Below the pieces are notes generated by a model. It saw nothing but the letters and a program-made list of their open reading frames with translations, had not been told where the DNA came from and ran no database searches. From Siphonodentalium dalli (Eukaryota > Mollusca > Scaphopoda > Gadilida > Siphonodentaliidae): a stretch of 64,000 nucleotides of DNA. Positions 34,955 through 46,442 of the stretch are shown here, one piece after another. The stretch's first letter is position 1, and every line of letters begins with the position of its first letter. The stretch spans positions 81,182,958 to 81,246,957 of the forward strand of contig CP136069.1 of NCBI GenBank assembly GCA_032622095.1, read 5' to 3'. Position numbers and translations under genes: made by a program.

Positions 34955-35252
34955 GAGACATACATAATTTATAAACTGTTAACAAAAGACATCAAAATTC
35001 AATACATGACAAAGATGACTCAGTGGAGTTTATAAAGTGAACATAAAAACTTTGAGGTAAGAATCTTTTTAAGGAATGCAACTTTATTTAATGATAATTA
35101 ACACATAAATTAAAATAACAAACATGAGACATACATGATTTATAAACTGTTAACAAAAGATATCAAACTCAATACATGACAAAGATGACTCAGTGAAGTT
35201 TATAAAGTGAACATAACAATATTAAGGTAAGAATCTTTTTAAGCATTACTAA
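34955..35252. repeat. 171-bp tandem duplication
   Basis: GAGACATACAT begins at 34955 and again at 35126. Both copies continue with TTTATAAACTGTTAACAAAA and end in GGTAAGAATCTTTTTAAG. Divergence is low. Confidence 0.7.
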
Positions 35253-36790
35253 ACCGTTTAGCACAGTCCACTTCACTCATCCGATCATCACCAAACTTCA
35301 TATTTATCTTGATATTGATCTATCAGATGAGAGCTATCAAATATTTTTTTAATTTTATAGGAAAAAATGGTCGCCAGCGGCCATATTGCATTTACGTTAT
35401 ATGTTATCGCGTCATGTCGATATCTAGTATTACTTAGAAATTTCACCTTTCCAGATTCATAATTGCTCCATTGACTGTAACAGATGGAATTATTCCCTCT
35501 TCGGATAGAGTGTCACTGAAACTTTATTTTGTCAGACTGTCTGTATAGTGACTGATTATATATGGCAATAATCTGTAATAAGATGTAGCACTATTTTCTT
35601 TTATATTTACATGCAGTGCTGTTTTTATACAACAATTCTAATCCCCCTAGATCATCATGTGATCGACCATACATCGCGCGAGGACCTGGTTGAATTAAGG
35701 GGGGTTTTATGGATAAATTCTGTCCTCAAGCTAGATTATACTTATGACATTTAATGGCATATTTCTAACGTGGAGGGTTAGATATGCTTGAGACACCACC
35801 ATGCACTCTTCAATTCACACCAAGTTCTCAGCTGTCATAGTCGGATATTAGAACCCATATATAGCCATGATATATGGTTTATTTTGTGTATACTAGTAAT
35901 ATTGTTATTTTCAGTACCTTTATATACAAGTACTGTGTATAACAATGCATATAAATTAATCCATGTATACATGTATATTGATTCAACGGATTCAGTGGTT
36001 TTTGTCCATCAGTCTATCAAATTTGCGGGGAAAACATGGCCACAAGCAGTACACCCTGCTAAATTTCGAATTTGAATCAATTGGCGCACCCTGCAGCCAG
36101 CTTTTATTGGAGAACTTTTTCACATGTGGATATTTTGGGTCACCGCTAGATGTGAGCCATATTTTGTTCTCAAACTGTCCTTGTGAAGACATCACTGCCA
36201 GCGGTGATCTTGAATTTTACTATTTTTATGGCTAAATAATTTGGTTGATCCTACAGACGACACCCCTTGTCCGATCGTCACCAGATTCCACAATGATCTT
36301 CTGGATAACCAGGGTGAGAGTAATCTAATTTTCCCGAATTTCGTTAAAAACATTACCACAGGCAGCAATTTGGTATCTTACTGTTTGATCCTCTTTTGCA
36401 TGACTGAATTGTTTAGCAACTGTACAGACAGATCCCTCATCTGATAGTCACCAAACTTCATATTGATCTTCGGGCTGACAACTAGATGGGAGCTATCGAA
36501 TGCTTTGAATTTTTTTGGAAAACATTGTCGCCAGCAGTCATCTTCTATTTTGGTTTTTATATACATGTATATCTCTTCATTCGGATAGCCAGTATTACGT
36601 AGGTACTTTAACTTTCCGCATTCCTGTCATCATTTGAAATATAAAAATTTACCTAATACATGCACCCTTCAAAATTTGTTTCGTCGTATCTATTTTAATG
36701 ACCCGTATGGTAATATTGATACAGATATATTTGTCAAACATTTCTTTGTACAATATACAGGTATTTAGTTTGTAACTAAATCTAGAAATA
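35253..36790. repeat. Diverged tandem repeat, reverse relative of 31.8-32.5 kb
   Basis: Recurring blocks read ATCAYCAAACTTCATATT, then GAGAGCTATC or GGGAGCTATC, then a GTCGCCAGC/GGCCAT or similar motif (near 35290-35390, 36110-36215 and 36275-36550). They look like decayed units of about 170 bp. The reading frames in this region have no domains and are not called as genes. Confidence 0.5.
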
Positions 36791-36797
36791 TATAATA

Positions 36798-37298
36798 GTA
36801 GCTGGTGGACCCGACTTCGTCCGGGATGTTCCCCTCTGATTTACGGAGAATTTCGCGATTTAACCTTGAATTGACCATTTTAAAGGTGAACGTCATGTCG
36901 GGTCACGATTTGACCCGTCCAAAACACTCCCCGGACAAAAGTCATGACAAAAGTACCCGTCGAAATCTGCCCGGCTTTACCCGATTTGACCTTGAATTGA
37001 CAATTTTGAATGTCAAGATCAGGTCAGGGTCATGATTTGACCCACCCGAAACACTCCTGGGACAAAAGTAACAGTAGGTATTAAATTTCGTTGAAATACT
37101 TCCGTTTTACCAGATTTGACCTTGAATTGATCTTTTTGAATGTCAAAGTCAGGTCGGGATCAAGATTTGACCCGTCCAAAATACTCCCTGGAAATAATTT
37201 CCCCTAGGTATCAAATTTCGTCAAATCTGTCCGGCAGTTTTCCCGGCCATAGCTATAACAGACAAACAGACAGACAAATGTCCAAAATATATATTAAA
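36798..37298 (-). mobile_element. Minus-strand Helitron, second of a tandem pair
   Basis: Read on the minus strand it starts TTTAATATATATTTTGG at 37298, right after the CTAG of its neighbour. It contains a CTGTCTGTTTGTC tract and about three 130-bp units, and ends with hairpin CCCGGACGAAGTCGGG then TCCACCAG and CTAC (36798-36801), one base from CTAG. Next on that strand comes TATTATATATTTC, which looks like the truncated start of a third element. Confidence 0.65.
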
Positions 37299-37678
37299 CT
37301 AGCTAATGTGCTCGACTTCGTTCGGGCTATATAGGGATTTTTTGTGATCGCCTCCATCTGGACAGTACCCAGTATATACAGCGTCTGGCCAAACTATTGT
37401 TCAATTGAACCAGAAACATGCCTATATCAGCACGTTCGAGAACATGGTCTAACGTGAAATTGGACCCGTCCATATTGCTCCCGGGATCGAAGTAGTCATA
37501 CACACAAAATTTTAGTCGGATCGGTCAAGGTCCAGAAACATGCCTATGAGCGATGTCAAGTTGACACGTTAAATACCAAATCCGAGTCGGATCAGACGAG
37601 CAGTGTTAAGAGTCTATAACACATGCATTCATGCATACACACATACATACAGACAGGTGTTCCAAAATGTATAATCGA
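37299..37678 (-). mobile_element. Minus-strand Helitron, first of a tandem pair
   Basis: On the minus strand it starts TCGATTATACATTTTGGAAC (37678) and ends AGCCCGAACGAAGTCGAGCA then CATTAG and CTAG (37302-37299). The stem is weakened by substitutions. The interior has ATCCGACTCGGATTTGGTAT and related text, similar to the remnant at 14930-15100. Confidence 0.65.
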
Positions 37679-37779
37679 TAGCTACAACAATTCTATGGTA
37701 GATAGTTCACGGCCAACCTGATGCATGCATCTTAGTTTTCTTGTATTACTTGTCGTCGAACTCATATTTTACATAATAG

Positions 37780-38084
37780 AAGAATGAGTCTATGTATATT
37801 TTTGAATTGATCGAGTGTTGGAGCCTCAACAGCGAAGTCTGGCAGAGTTCCAGCTATTTACCACCCTCTGCGTGAAGAAATATTTTCCTATGGCCTTGTT
37901 AACAATGGGCATCTGTAGCTTTTTATTATGTCCTCTTGTTCTTCCTGGTGAATGTCTTTCTAATAGGTCACAGGCATTGATATTGTAATGACCATTCAAC
38001 AGTTTATATACCTCGATTAGAGCTCCTCTAAATATTCCATATTTTAAAGACATTAGATTGAGTCGTATCATTCGGTCTAGGTAG
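37780..38084 (-). pseudogene. 3' end of a non-LTR retrotransposon reverse transcriptase ORF
   Basis: Minus-strand translation gives YLDRMIRLNLMSLKYGIFRG, then ALIEVYKLLNG, RTRGHNKKLQMPIVNKAIGK and YFFTQRVVNSWN, the standard C-terminal tail of CR1/jockey-like non-LTR elements after the RT domain. A one-base frameshift follows. The next frame continues LPDFAVEAPTLDQFKNIHR, also typical. The ORF is cut upstream by a hAT-like insertion at 38085-38931 and resumes beyond it. It is dead because of frameshifts and the insertion. Confidence 0.75.
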
Positions 38085-38931
38085 TAGAGCCCGAAGCCGC
38101 CATCGTACGCCGCCGCCGCCAGCCATATTGGCCACAAGCCGCCGCCAGCCATATTATTTCTAACGCCAGCCACATTTAAAAATCTCCGCCGCCGGAATTG
38201 TAAAATGGCTGAGCCATGTGCATGGGCTTATATGTCAAGCACAACTGTACTGTGAATCGCAAAGAACTAAACCGCATTGCCTAATATTGGCATACTCGCA
38301 TGGTTGTTATATTATCAGAACATCTGGCCCCTTAATGTGGAATAGACTATCCCAATGCATGCTTTCATATAACTGAATGGGCGCATCCATTCGGTATTGA
38401 AAGGGTTAAAATATAAATTGTTTATATCGACAACACCCAGTCTCAGACATCACTGGCATTTGTCACATAAGAATAGAAAATAGTTTGAAATAGTATATAT
38501 CATTACTATCCGGTTCATCATGCAATGATGCATGCATATATCGCAAGATGGCAGTGATGATAGCAGTCTGAAGTCGACAGAAGTCCCAATGTAACTACTT
38601 ATACCGATTAGATGGGAAACTACATAGTATATCCATGCCAGTCCTTCGTGAATTTCGCCGTAATGGAAAAGCCCAACATCAAAAGATTACGTGTGGTCTG
38701 GAATTCTACGGGTTCACCACAAACGCTAAAAAAAACGTCATCTATAACCGATAACAGGGGATTAGGAACATTTCGGAAACGGAAATACGCTGAATGATAA
38801 CATCTCAGCCGGCTGAGCCGCCATATTTCGTCAGCCACGAACGTCGTGACCGAGCCGGCTTAGCTAGCTAACCAGCCACGAAAATCGGTTGAGCCAGCCA
38901 TGAAAACTATTTGTCGTGGCTTCGGGGTCTA
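38085..38931. mobile_element. hAT-like non-autonomous transposon, copy A (847 bp)
   Basis: The left end TAGAGCCCGAAGCCGC and right end GTGGCTTCGGGGTCTA form terminal inverted repeats. Eight bases flank each side, CTAGGTAG (38077-38084) and CTCGGTAG (38932-38939), seven of eight matching, as expected for hAT. It splits the non-LTR ORF. The interior has repeated CGCCGCCAGCCA motifs and no transposase. It is directly related to 55644-56473. Confidence 0.75.
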
Positions 38932-39185
38932 CTCGGTAGCATAGAGTTTTGATTTGACGAACTTCTAGTTTCGTTGTTTTTCTTTGTATTTCTCTAACAC
39001 AATGCTTTGATATGTGTGATGTGGGCTCCATGCAGAGTTACAGTATTCGATGATAGGTCTGACCATGCTTATGTAGAGCAATTAGAAAGTGTCGATGTCC
39101 CAAGTTCGTGAAAGTTCTGTTGACTATGCCGATAATTTGAGAAGCTTTATTGTTTTAGGATATTGTAGGAAGGCTAATCTGGCCG
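38932..39185 (-). pseudogene. Non-LTR reverse transcriptase ORF, part upstream of the hAT insertion
   Basis: Minus-strand text NKASQIIGIVNRTFTNLGHR is followed, after a frameshift, by LYISMVRPIIEYCNSAWSPH, the thumb/C-terminal part of a CR1-like RT ('LVRP.LEYC..VWSP'). An in-frame stop comes soon after. Together with 37780-38084 it forms one interrupted gene remnant. Further upstream (39186-39700 on +) I could not recognise RT motifs. Confidence 0.7.
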
Positions 39186-42100
39186 TGTCAAATTGAGCTA
39201 TATAGCGATGGGATATCTCATATCTCGCATTTCGGGTTTTCTTGGGGTGTGTATTCGCTGGATGTCTTATAGTTGCAGTATGTAACTATTATGACCGCGT
39301 TAATTGCTTTCGATGTTTAAGTATGAACAATGGCTGGGCCATCCACTCTTGGCGGGAACACAATGCCTCCGATTTTTGATCCGCATTTAGAAGCTTTCTG
39401 GTGTGGTGAATGAGAAACCTGCAGTAATAAGCCGTAGTTTTTTGTAATAATTTGAAGGATATTCGTTGTTTTAACGGAATTCTGAGGCGGTGCATTCATG
39501 TAACCAATATATTTTATATTATAATTTATATTTATGGCTAATAATATGATCTTGAGGGCGTTACCATTTCTGATTATGGTTTTCTTATCTAATACGACGC
39601 TGCTGTTTTGAATTTTGCCAGCACTTTTGTCGCAGAGTAGATCGGTGGGCTTAAAGCATTAGTGTCGTAATCGGAAAATCTTGTTAATGTGTCTTCCGAT
39701 TACTGGTATATTGCAAATGAGATTTATGAATATTGAATTACAATATAAGTTCATTCGTATCGTTAGTTTAGCTTTAATTGAGAAAATAAGACACAATAAA
39801 TAACGACACTGCAGTAACTATAGTCTACACACGTCGGGGTGAGTGAAAAGTGATCGAAATTCCTGATGTGAAATATAATAAGATTGTCATCACGAATTTA
39901 CCGTTCTACTGTGCGAAGAAGGACATTTAATAAGGAATTAGAGGAAAGGATTTTTATAAAAGCCATAGGCTCGCGTATATCATGGCTTGTTATCCAATCC
40001 TCATTTTTTTCTATATATATAATTGTCAATGTGATGTTCTGTTCTATCGTTCAAATAAATATTGTTTACACTAATAAGGAATTATAATATTGTTATCATA
40101 AGACTATATGCATGTATGTATTATATGTGATAATCCAAAAATATACTATTTTCTGGAATCGAAAGGAAACACATAATTATGAACAAAGCAGAAGATACAT
40201 TCGTGCGGGTTCATGCGAACTCGGTCAATGGGGAAAGTTACACGATGACGTTGTTCGTCGATTTTCGTTGAAATCGACACGGTGACTCCTTTGAATGAAA
40301 TGAACAGCTATGAAATGGACACGCTTCTCGGTATAGTATCTCCGCCGCAGTGCTCACCCAGCGTCAACAAAAGAAATAAATTGGTTTAATTCATTAAAGA
40401 TTTTCCCGTTCCCCTCTCGAAAGGGTATAACTATTTTCACTTTGATGTTGGTACTAGTAGTTTATAACCATGAATAGTCTAGCTGTCGATCAAGACTACC
40501 CGGAAGTACGATTTCCTAATTTATACTCGAAATTACGATTGGGGTCCATTCATTCGACGAACCCAGGAAATATAGCCTTATGTGAATCTTATTTTGAGGA
40601 AATACCAGGGAATCTATAAACTGATTTTGATAAAAAAAAAAAAAAAAAGCCACAGCTACCCTCCTGTGAGTGGTTTTGTTTTTGTTCGTTAATTACGCTA
40701 GCGTATGCTCATATCAGGGCCTGTATACGCGTGTTGCATATTCGGTATATGTCGATCAGCGAGACCATCTGTCGCACTATGTGAACTCCTGTTGGTCTCA
40801 AAAAACGAGATTTGCAGTATGTAAGCGCAGTTCACCTTATACACCGAAGTGAAATTAATAGTTGGCTTCAGCGCTAAGCAGCAATCATCAGTACTTGGCG
40901 GCATGATTCTCCCTTAATGAACACATTTGGAGTTCGAAATCTGGAGGAAAAAAATTAATTGTCCATGCAAAAAATATCCCTGGGAATGGCCGAAAATGAA
41001 ATTTGGCAAAATTCTCGGCCATTTTGTCAACGTAAATTTGCTTTGTATTGCGTTTTTGGTAAACGTCGCAATCGTCACCATCGTCGAATCGTATTACATA
41101 TTCCGTACATTCAGTGAAATCGACGGAAAGTACCGAGTGTATACGTCGCGGTGAGGACAAAATTAACAGTTTGGGAAATTGGGAACTATAGTCGCCGTCA
41201 GTGACTGACAAATTGCCCTGTCTGCCCATATATATGAAGTTCGTCGTGTTTCACAGCTGAGAAAACATTGCGGATCGACTTCACAATTAGCATATAAGGC
41301 TACATTATAAACACCATATCCAATCAATTTAAGCCGTTTTAAAGTTTCATTCAATTCCGGTCATCTAATCAACGGGGTCGACTTCTCTGGAATCGAGTTT
41401 CCGTGGAGCTGACTTTGTATATGGGATCGTGTTCGCGTGGGGCCGAATTGATAACGAAGACATTTGGATACTTTTCGGGGAAAGTGTTGGTAGTTCTCGA
41501 AGAACATACATTATTGGTCATATGAATGGTATATATTGTGATGATATTATATTTTTAAATACCGTGAGAGGATAAATCCACCTACATGTATAAACTGATG
41601 AAAAACGAAAAAAAAAAAATCGTGAAGGAAGAGCTAGGGGCATGTTAGTAACGTATGTAATCCGGTGCAACATGGTTAGATGTTGCAGAACAAAACTAGT
41701 TATCGAAATAAGGTGATATGAAAAGTAGAATAGAGTTATCGATCGCAATGCCGATCACTAATTTCGCGGGAAACATTTTGTCACGTGTTATTTAGCAGCG
41801 AAATGATATCGTAAGTATGTAATCAGTATCCCTTTCTTTTGTCCTTTATCTCACATGCTTATGAAATTGACAGAGCAACCCGAGAGTTCCATTGTCTACC
41901 GGGTTTGAAGGAATATTATCAGACTTCTGTAAGTCACAAATATTAGGAAGATATATATACCAAATATATATATATATTCCACATAATACAGAACTGTGGT
42001 CCATGAGTGTCCACCAAGTGATAGAGATTCACCCCAAGCTTCTGAAGACCCCCCCCCCCCTTATCTACGCATAGTGCATGAATGAATGATGCTTTAATCT

Positions 42101-42944
42101 CAGCCATTTTTACATGGAACATGAGCGATTTTAATTTTAATTTTAATTTAATTTTAATTTTCAACTGACTGCACTACACATCATGATCTCCCCAACAAAT
42201 TTATTTTACTCGATCGATCTTTTATATGTCTATACTAAATTAATTCTCCCATTCAGCTATAATGGTATACATTGGAATGTTCTATTACTCATTTGGAGGG
42301 ATGTTGAGGATAAATTAGCTGACAACAGTCAGATGAAAAGATAATGCAAGTGGTGACTGATTGATTTTCTTTGTGGAAAATTTTCAAACATGATCATTTG
42401 TTGAACTTATCTGAACATTTCCTAAGGGAACTACTCAATGTACTCATTAATAATGAGTATTTAATATAGAAAGGGTTTGTTCAATCAGGAAATTTCAGAA
42501 ACTATGTTATTAATGTCAGAGTTAAATTCAGCCCTGCAATTGTAGAGACCACAGAAATATATTTCATTCTGTTGTCATTTTGGCCACGTGGATGAAAACT
42601 TACAACTAGTTAAATGATTATATAATGTACTACTCATAGGTTAAAAAAAACAGCGTTTTATTTGGTGATAACAAACATTTTTAAGTTACTTTCGATACAA
42701 AACCCCTTCTGGCGAACTCATATCCATGATATTATACAGGTTAATATGACTATACGATATATATAGGCTATAGCGCAAATTTTGCCAAACTAAGATTATT
42801 GTGACATCCCAGCCATTTGTATACATTCATATATCCACTAGCGGAGTATGTATGCATGGCTATGCATGGTATATAAACTTTTTGGAATGTTTGCAGGAAG
42901 TTAGAACCACCTTATCTAAATTATCTGCAGATTATATGTATGCA
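39186..42944. other. No gene recognised
   Basis: About 3.7 kb without supported genes. There are A-tracts (about 40631-40648), a TTTTAA microsatellite (42126-42161), a C-run (42050-42060), and text such as CGGGGTCGACTTC / GGGGCCGAATTG near 41372-41440 that echoes 33620-33680. The minus-strand frame at 40888-41229 is 113 codons but has no recognisable domain and a competing + frame. Confidence 0.4.
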
Positions 42945-43049
42945 CCACAGGTTCCCAGAATGAAAGTTGACCCCACCCCCAATAATACTTAATCCTATAG
43001 GATTAAGTATTATTGGGGTGGGGTAAATTTTTGTTCTGGGGACCTGTGG
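42945..43049. repeat. 105-bp foldback palindrome
   Basis: The ends CCACAGGTTCCCAGAA and TTCTGGGGACCTGTGG pair. The centre CAATAATACTTAATCC / GGATTAAGTATTATTG is perfect around TATA. It is probably a miniature transposon; one end resembles 33507-33541. Confidence 0.7.
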
Positions 43050-43170
43050 TATGAGCAGATTCATTTACATCATACGCAACCTAGATCTGCCTGATATTTA
43101 ATAAATGTTTAATATGATAAAAATACTTTTGAATCATGTATCAACCAAGATTACTATATGTCGAAGGAAA

Positions 43171-43355
43171 ACTAAATTTTCGAGTCACTGATTATTTTTT
43201 TATAGTGCCTTGATATACGATTTTAATAACAATCTATGCCATTACTTTGAATAAGTTGAAAATACAATGTTTTGGAGCTTCCTCTTTCAAATGGTATATA
43301 ATATGGCATATATTTTACATAATATGAAGTGGGGGGTTGAAAATTAAGTGGGCCA
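43171..43355. mobile_element. TTAA MITE, family 1, internally deleted copy
   Basis: The text matches the two outer parts of 15912-16371 with the centre missing. The right end AAATTAAGTGGGCCA is followed by TTAA (43356-43359); the left end is worn. The same TTAA is also the left target site of the next element. Confidence 0.7.
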
Positions 43356-43359
43356 TTAA

Positions 43360-43752
43360 CCCTTTACCCAACAGAAGGGCCCTGTGCCAATGCATTCTCT
43401 TATATATGCGAATCGACCATAGGTCGCCTCGCATATATAAGAGAATGCATTGGCTTAACACATTAAAAATTATAAAATTGTTAAAGAATGTAAGAAAAAA
43501 TGGTAAAAAGTGTTAAAAAAAGATTTTTTTTTAGGCCAATGCATTCTCTTATATATGCGAGGCGACCTATGGTCGACTCGCATATATAAGAGAATGCATT
43601 GGCACAGGGCATAACTGTAACTATCACAATGCGGTCAAGGAGCCGGTTCCAATGATATCCATATTTGTATGGTTCTATTGAGACAGACCGAAGATATTTT
43701 AGGCTGTTGAAGCTTTATTTGGTCGGTTTTGGCCGGTTTGTTGGGTAAAGGG
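43360..43752. mobile_element. TTAA MITE, family 2, double-hairpin element copy A (393 bp)
   Basis: TTAA on both sides (43356-43359 and 43753-43756). The terminal inverted repeat is CCCTTTACCCAACA / TGTTGGGTAAAGGG. Inside are two long hairpins in inverse arrangement, each with arms GCCAATGCATTCTCTTATAT and a tip built on CGACC/GGTCG (about 43395-43454 and 43534-43604). It has no coding sequence. An inverted copy of the same length lies at 47516-47908. Confidence 0.85.
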
Positions 43753-43756
43753 TTAA

Positions 43757-43887
43757 TTATTATTTCTGAATCAATCTGACATTAACAATTGACAGCTGGT
43801 GGAGCGTATGCATTGTTTGAACCCCTGTATGGAAAAGTGTATCTTCAATGTCATATCGTAGACATAGCAAACTACATATATGTATTG
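43757..43887. other. Short spacer between MITEs
   Basis: No feature beyond a short open frame that runs into the next MITE. Confidence 0.4.
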
Positions 43888-43891
43888 TTAA

Positions 43892-44334
43892 AGGTGCACA
43901 ATCCGATACGATGTCCCCATATCATCAAATTGCGACAACATCAAAATTGTTTGAAATGCCGCTTCAGTTGTCAGAATTGATAAATTTGCACAAAAATAAT
44001 GCTAACCACAGTCAACTATTGTATAAAATTGCCCAAAACGTGTTATCAACATTTGGTTCAACAAAATTTGGCCGGGTTGTCAAATACCTAACGCTCAAAG
44101 TCACTTAATTTTAGAGTTTTCCATCGTCATCCGCAATTTGGTCCGACATGGTCGGCTTGACGAATATTTGCCAGGCCGCCAAAAATTACATATCTCGAGA
44201 AATAAAAAAATTCAAAAATCGATACCTGCTCACTGAGCTTTGATGGGTGGGTTCCTCGACTCGAATCAAATAATTTTTACCCCCCGAAGCCAAAGATAGA
44301 ATAATTTTGGAGCGTTAATTCGGATAATGCATCT
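43892..44334. mobile_element. TTAA MITE, family 3, copy B
   Basis: TTAA on both sides (43888-43891 and 44335-44338). The ends AGGTGCACAATCCGAT and ATTCGGATAATGCATCT are more diverged versions of the 30153-30617 ends. It shares the TTTTTACCCCCCGAAGCC segment and the GATGGGTGG block near the right end. Confidence 0.7.
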
Positions 44335-44352
44335 TTAACCCCTTATCTTATA

Positions 44353-44504
44353 CAAGCCTTGAAACAGTGTGTCTGTCATTTACAGAATGAGGTCCCCATT
44401 CTGCTTACACCGCAGCAGAATGAGGTTCCCAGAGGGTGAATTTTGCTATATTCACCCTCTGGGAACCTCATTCTGCAAATGACATACACACTATTTCAAG
44501 GCTT
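44353..44504. mobile_element. Palindromic MITE of the CAAGCCT family, short copy
   Basis: The ends CAAGCCTTGAAACAGTGTGT and ACACACTATTTCAAGGCTT(G) pair. Inner arms AGAATGAGGTTCCCAGAGGG / CCCTCTGGGAACCTCATTCT are perfect. It ends about 16 bp before the acceptor of the first LDLR exon. Relatives: 45188-45619, 46443-46893, 60479-60560 and 61402-61798. Confidence 0.7.
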
Positions 44505-44520
44505 GATCTTATAGGTTCAG

Positions 44521-44643
44521 TAGGATGCCAACGAGGTTTGTTCCAGTGTGATAATTTAAGATGCATTGCCCAGGAATGGAAATGTGATGGTGTGGATGAT
44601 TGTGGTGATAATACAGATGAACATGTGGCACTCTGTCCATCAG
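44521..44643 (+). CDS. LDLR-family exon: LDLR class A module 1
   Basis: It translates [20 protein letters not shown], then [13 protein letters not shown] and VALCPS. Six cysteines and the calcium-binding acidic box (CDG.DDC.D.TDE) are complete, so the fold should be intact. The donor is CATCAG|GTGAGT. Two acceptors fit phase 1: after TTCAG (exon from 44521) or after GTAG (from 44524). Both lack a pyrimidine-rich tract because a palindromic MITE ends just upstream. Another MITE starts about 7 bp after the donor. A phase-1 LDLa exon is usual for the family. Confidence 0.8.
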
Positions 44644-44649
44644 GTGAGT

Positions 44650-45141
44650 GGGGCTGATGGTGTCATTGTCATAAGGCATCGATCACATTCGTAGCCAGCT
44701 TTTCAAATCGATCACAAATGGAGGCAGCTTTTCAAGGGCGATCACATTCGTAGCCAGCTTTTCATATTCATGTGGATCTAATGAATGAGACTAATTGTTT
44801 GACTAATAACATATTCATGAGTAGATCGATGAATGAAAAACAACTGATACATTTATAAGGGAGGAAATAAATTAAATATTAGTTCTATACCTAATGTCAT
44901 GAAATTGCTTGAATTCCATTCCAATAACTTAATAAAAGAACCAGTTTTAGAGTGCTATGTCGCCATATTAGTTGCATATTCACACAATTGTGTCATATAT
45001 TGAATCATAAAACGATAGAATTTGAAAAGCTAGCTACAAATGTGATCACCTGTAAAAAGCTGGCTACATTTGTGATCGATTTGAAAAGCTGGCTACGAAT
45101 GTGACTGATGACTTGTCACAATGAACCCATCGGCTTGGGTG
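44650..45141. mobile_element. MITE with CGATCACA repeats
   Basis: The inverted ends GCTGATGG(T)GTCATTGT and ACAATGAACCCATCGGC enclose several copies of AGCCAGCTTTTCAAATCGAT or its complement (44694-44765 and 45018-45105). It starts immediately downstream of the exon 1 donor. No target duplication was clear. Confidence 0.6.
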
Positions 45142-45187
45142 GGTAGTGTAACGTTGCCACCATCTAGTGTGTCTGTAGTGGTGGTGG

Positions 45188-45619
45188 CAAGCCTGCTAAT
45201 AGTGTTGTCATTAAACAAATTGCAGAATGAGGTTCCCAGAGGATGAATTTAGTGATGCTAGTATCACCAAATTGACCTTACAGGGATCTCATTCTGCTTA
45301 GGCCTCATCTTCAGGGAAGTATCTATATAGTATCAATTAACATTGTGTTTAGTTAATTTTTCCCTTCTGAGCCCAGCAGTTTATATATCCCCTAATTTGC
45401 AGAAGATAAAATACTAGTATGTACATAATCAAGGTGACTAATGGGTGAAGATCATCAACTTCAACTGGGGAAATGCAATCTGATCCTAGGTTTCCTCATA
45501 GCAGTTAAGGCCTAAGCAGAATGAGGTTCCCAGAGGGTGAATTCGGTGATGCTAGCCCATCTAAATTCACCCTCTGGGAAGCTTATACTGAAAATGACAC
45601 ACACTATTTGTAGCCTTTG
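45188..45619. mobile_element. CAAGCCT-family palindromic MITE, long copy
   Basis: The ends CAAGCCTGCTAATAGTGT and ACACTATTTGTAGCCTTTG pair. Near each end is GCAGAATGAGGTTCCCAGAG with a complementary partner, so each end is itself a hairpin. The interior (CTTCATCTTC..., CCCCTAATTTGCAGAAG) is shared with 61402-61798. Confidence 0.65.
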
Positions 45620-45640
45620 GGTGGTGGTGAAAGAAACCTA

Positions 45641-45827
45641 TTGCTAAATTGTCAAAGTAAGTGACCACTTAACCACAGCAGAATTATGGGTAATTTTTCA
45701 GGATCTAGTCTGAAATATGGCTTGTTGCCATTCATCGGAAAGCTCTCGGCCATATTTCCGACTAAATCATGAAAAATTACCCATAATTCTGCTGTGGTTA
45801 AGTGGTCACTTACTTTGGGCATTACGG
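45641..45827. mobile_element. TA palindromic MITE, copy 1
   Basis: The arms CCACTTAACCACAGCAGAAT and ATTCTGCTGTGGTTAAGTGG pair and continue through CATATTTC... to the centre. The right end is GCATTACGG|TA. The left end is worn. It is one of six related copies in the LDLR-gene introns. Confidence 0.65.
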
Positions 45828-46442
45828 TAGGGCTATATCATGATGCTAATCCATCCACATATTTCTGTCGGAAAATTAGTAATTTAAATGGCAATACATG
45901 ATCGTGTGCTATGAATATTAACTTTGATAAAACAGTCCTGTTGACAATTTCATAAATAGTAATTCCTCGTTCAGGATTAGATTGATCTGATATTACCATG
46001 ACATATTTTGTGAGCATGGTTGTATTCTGTTCATACTAGTAGATGATAAATTCATTGAAATGTATATATATTATGGAAGTAGCATATAACCAGGTATTAC
46101 ATGGTGTGATTTTCAAATTGCCGCATTAATTTTATAGCCCAATACAAGCGTCCAGCAGTATTATCTGGTGCAAGGAGATAGTATGGACATTTTGGACATG
46201 GAATTTCAAAATGTGCATACAACAGGCCAAATCCGTGGTCCTATCCTTGAGTTTCTATGGATCCTATATTTTAACCCAAGCGGAAACCCTGCAAGCATTT
46301 AATTTGTTTTACAAAAATTATCAATTTCCCCTGATCAATTTTGAAAAATCTGAGGATCTCCTATATAAATTCTTGAGCTTCACTATGTAGCACAGTTTAC
46401 TGCTGGAGCCCCAACCAAGAACACATCCTATGACCAGGTGGT

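Noticed and set aside
40888-41229. 113-codon minus-strand frame
   Set aside because: There are no recognisable features, splice borders or homology that I can recall, and a + strand frame overlaps. It was left as chance.
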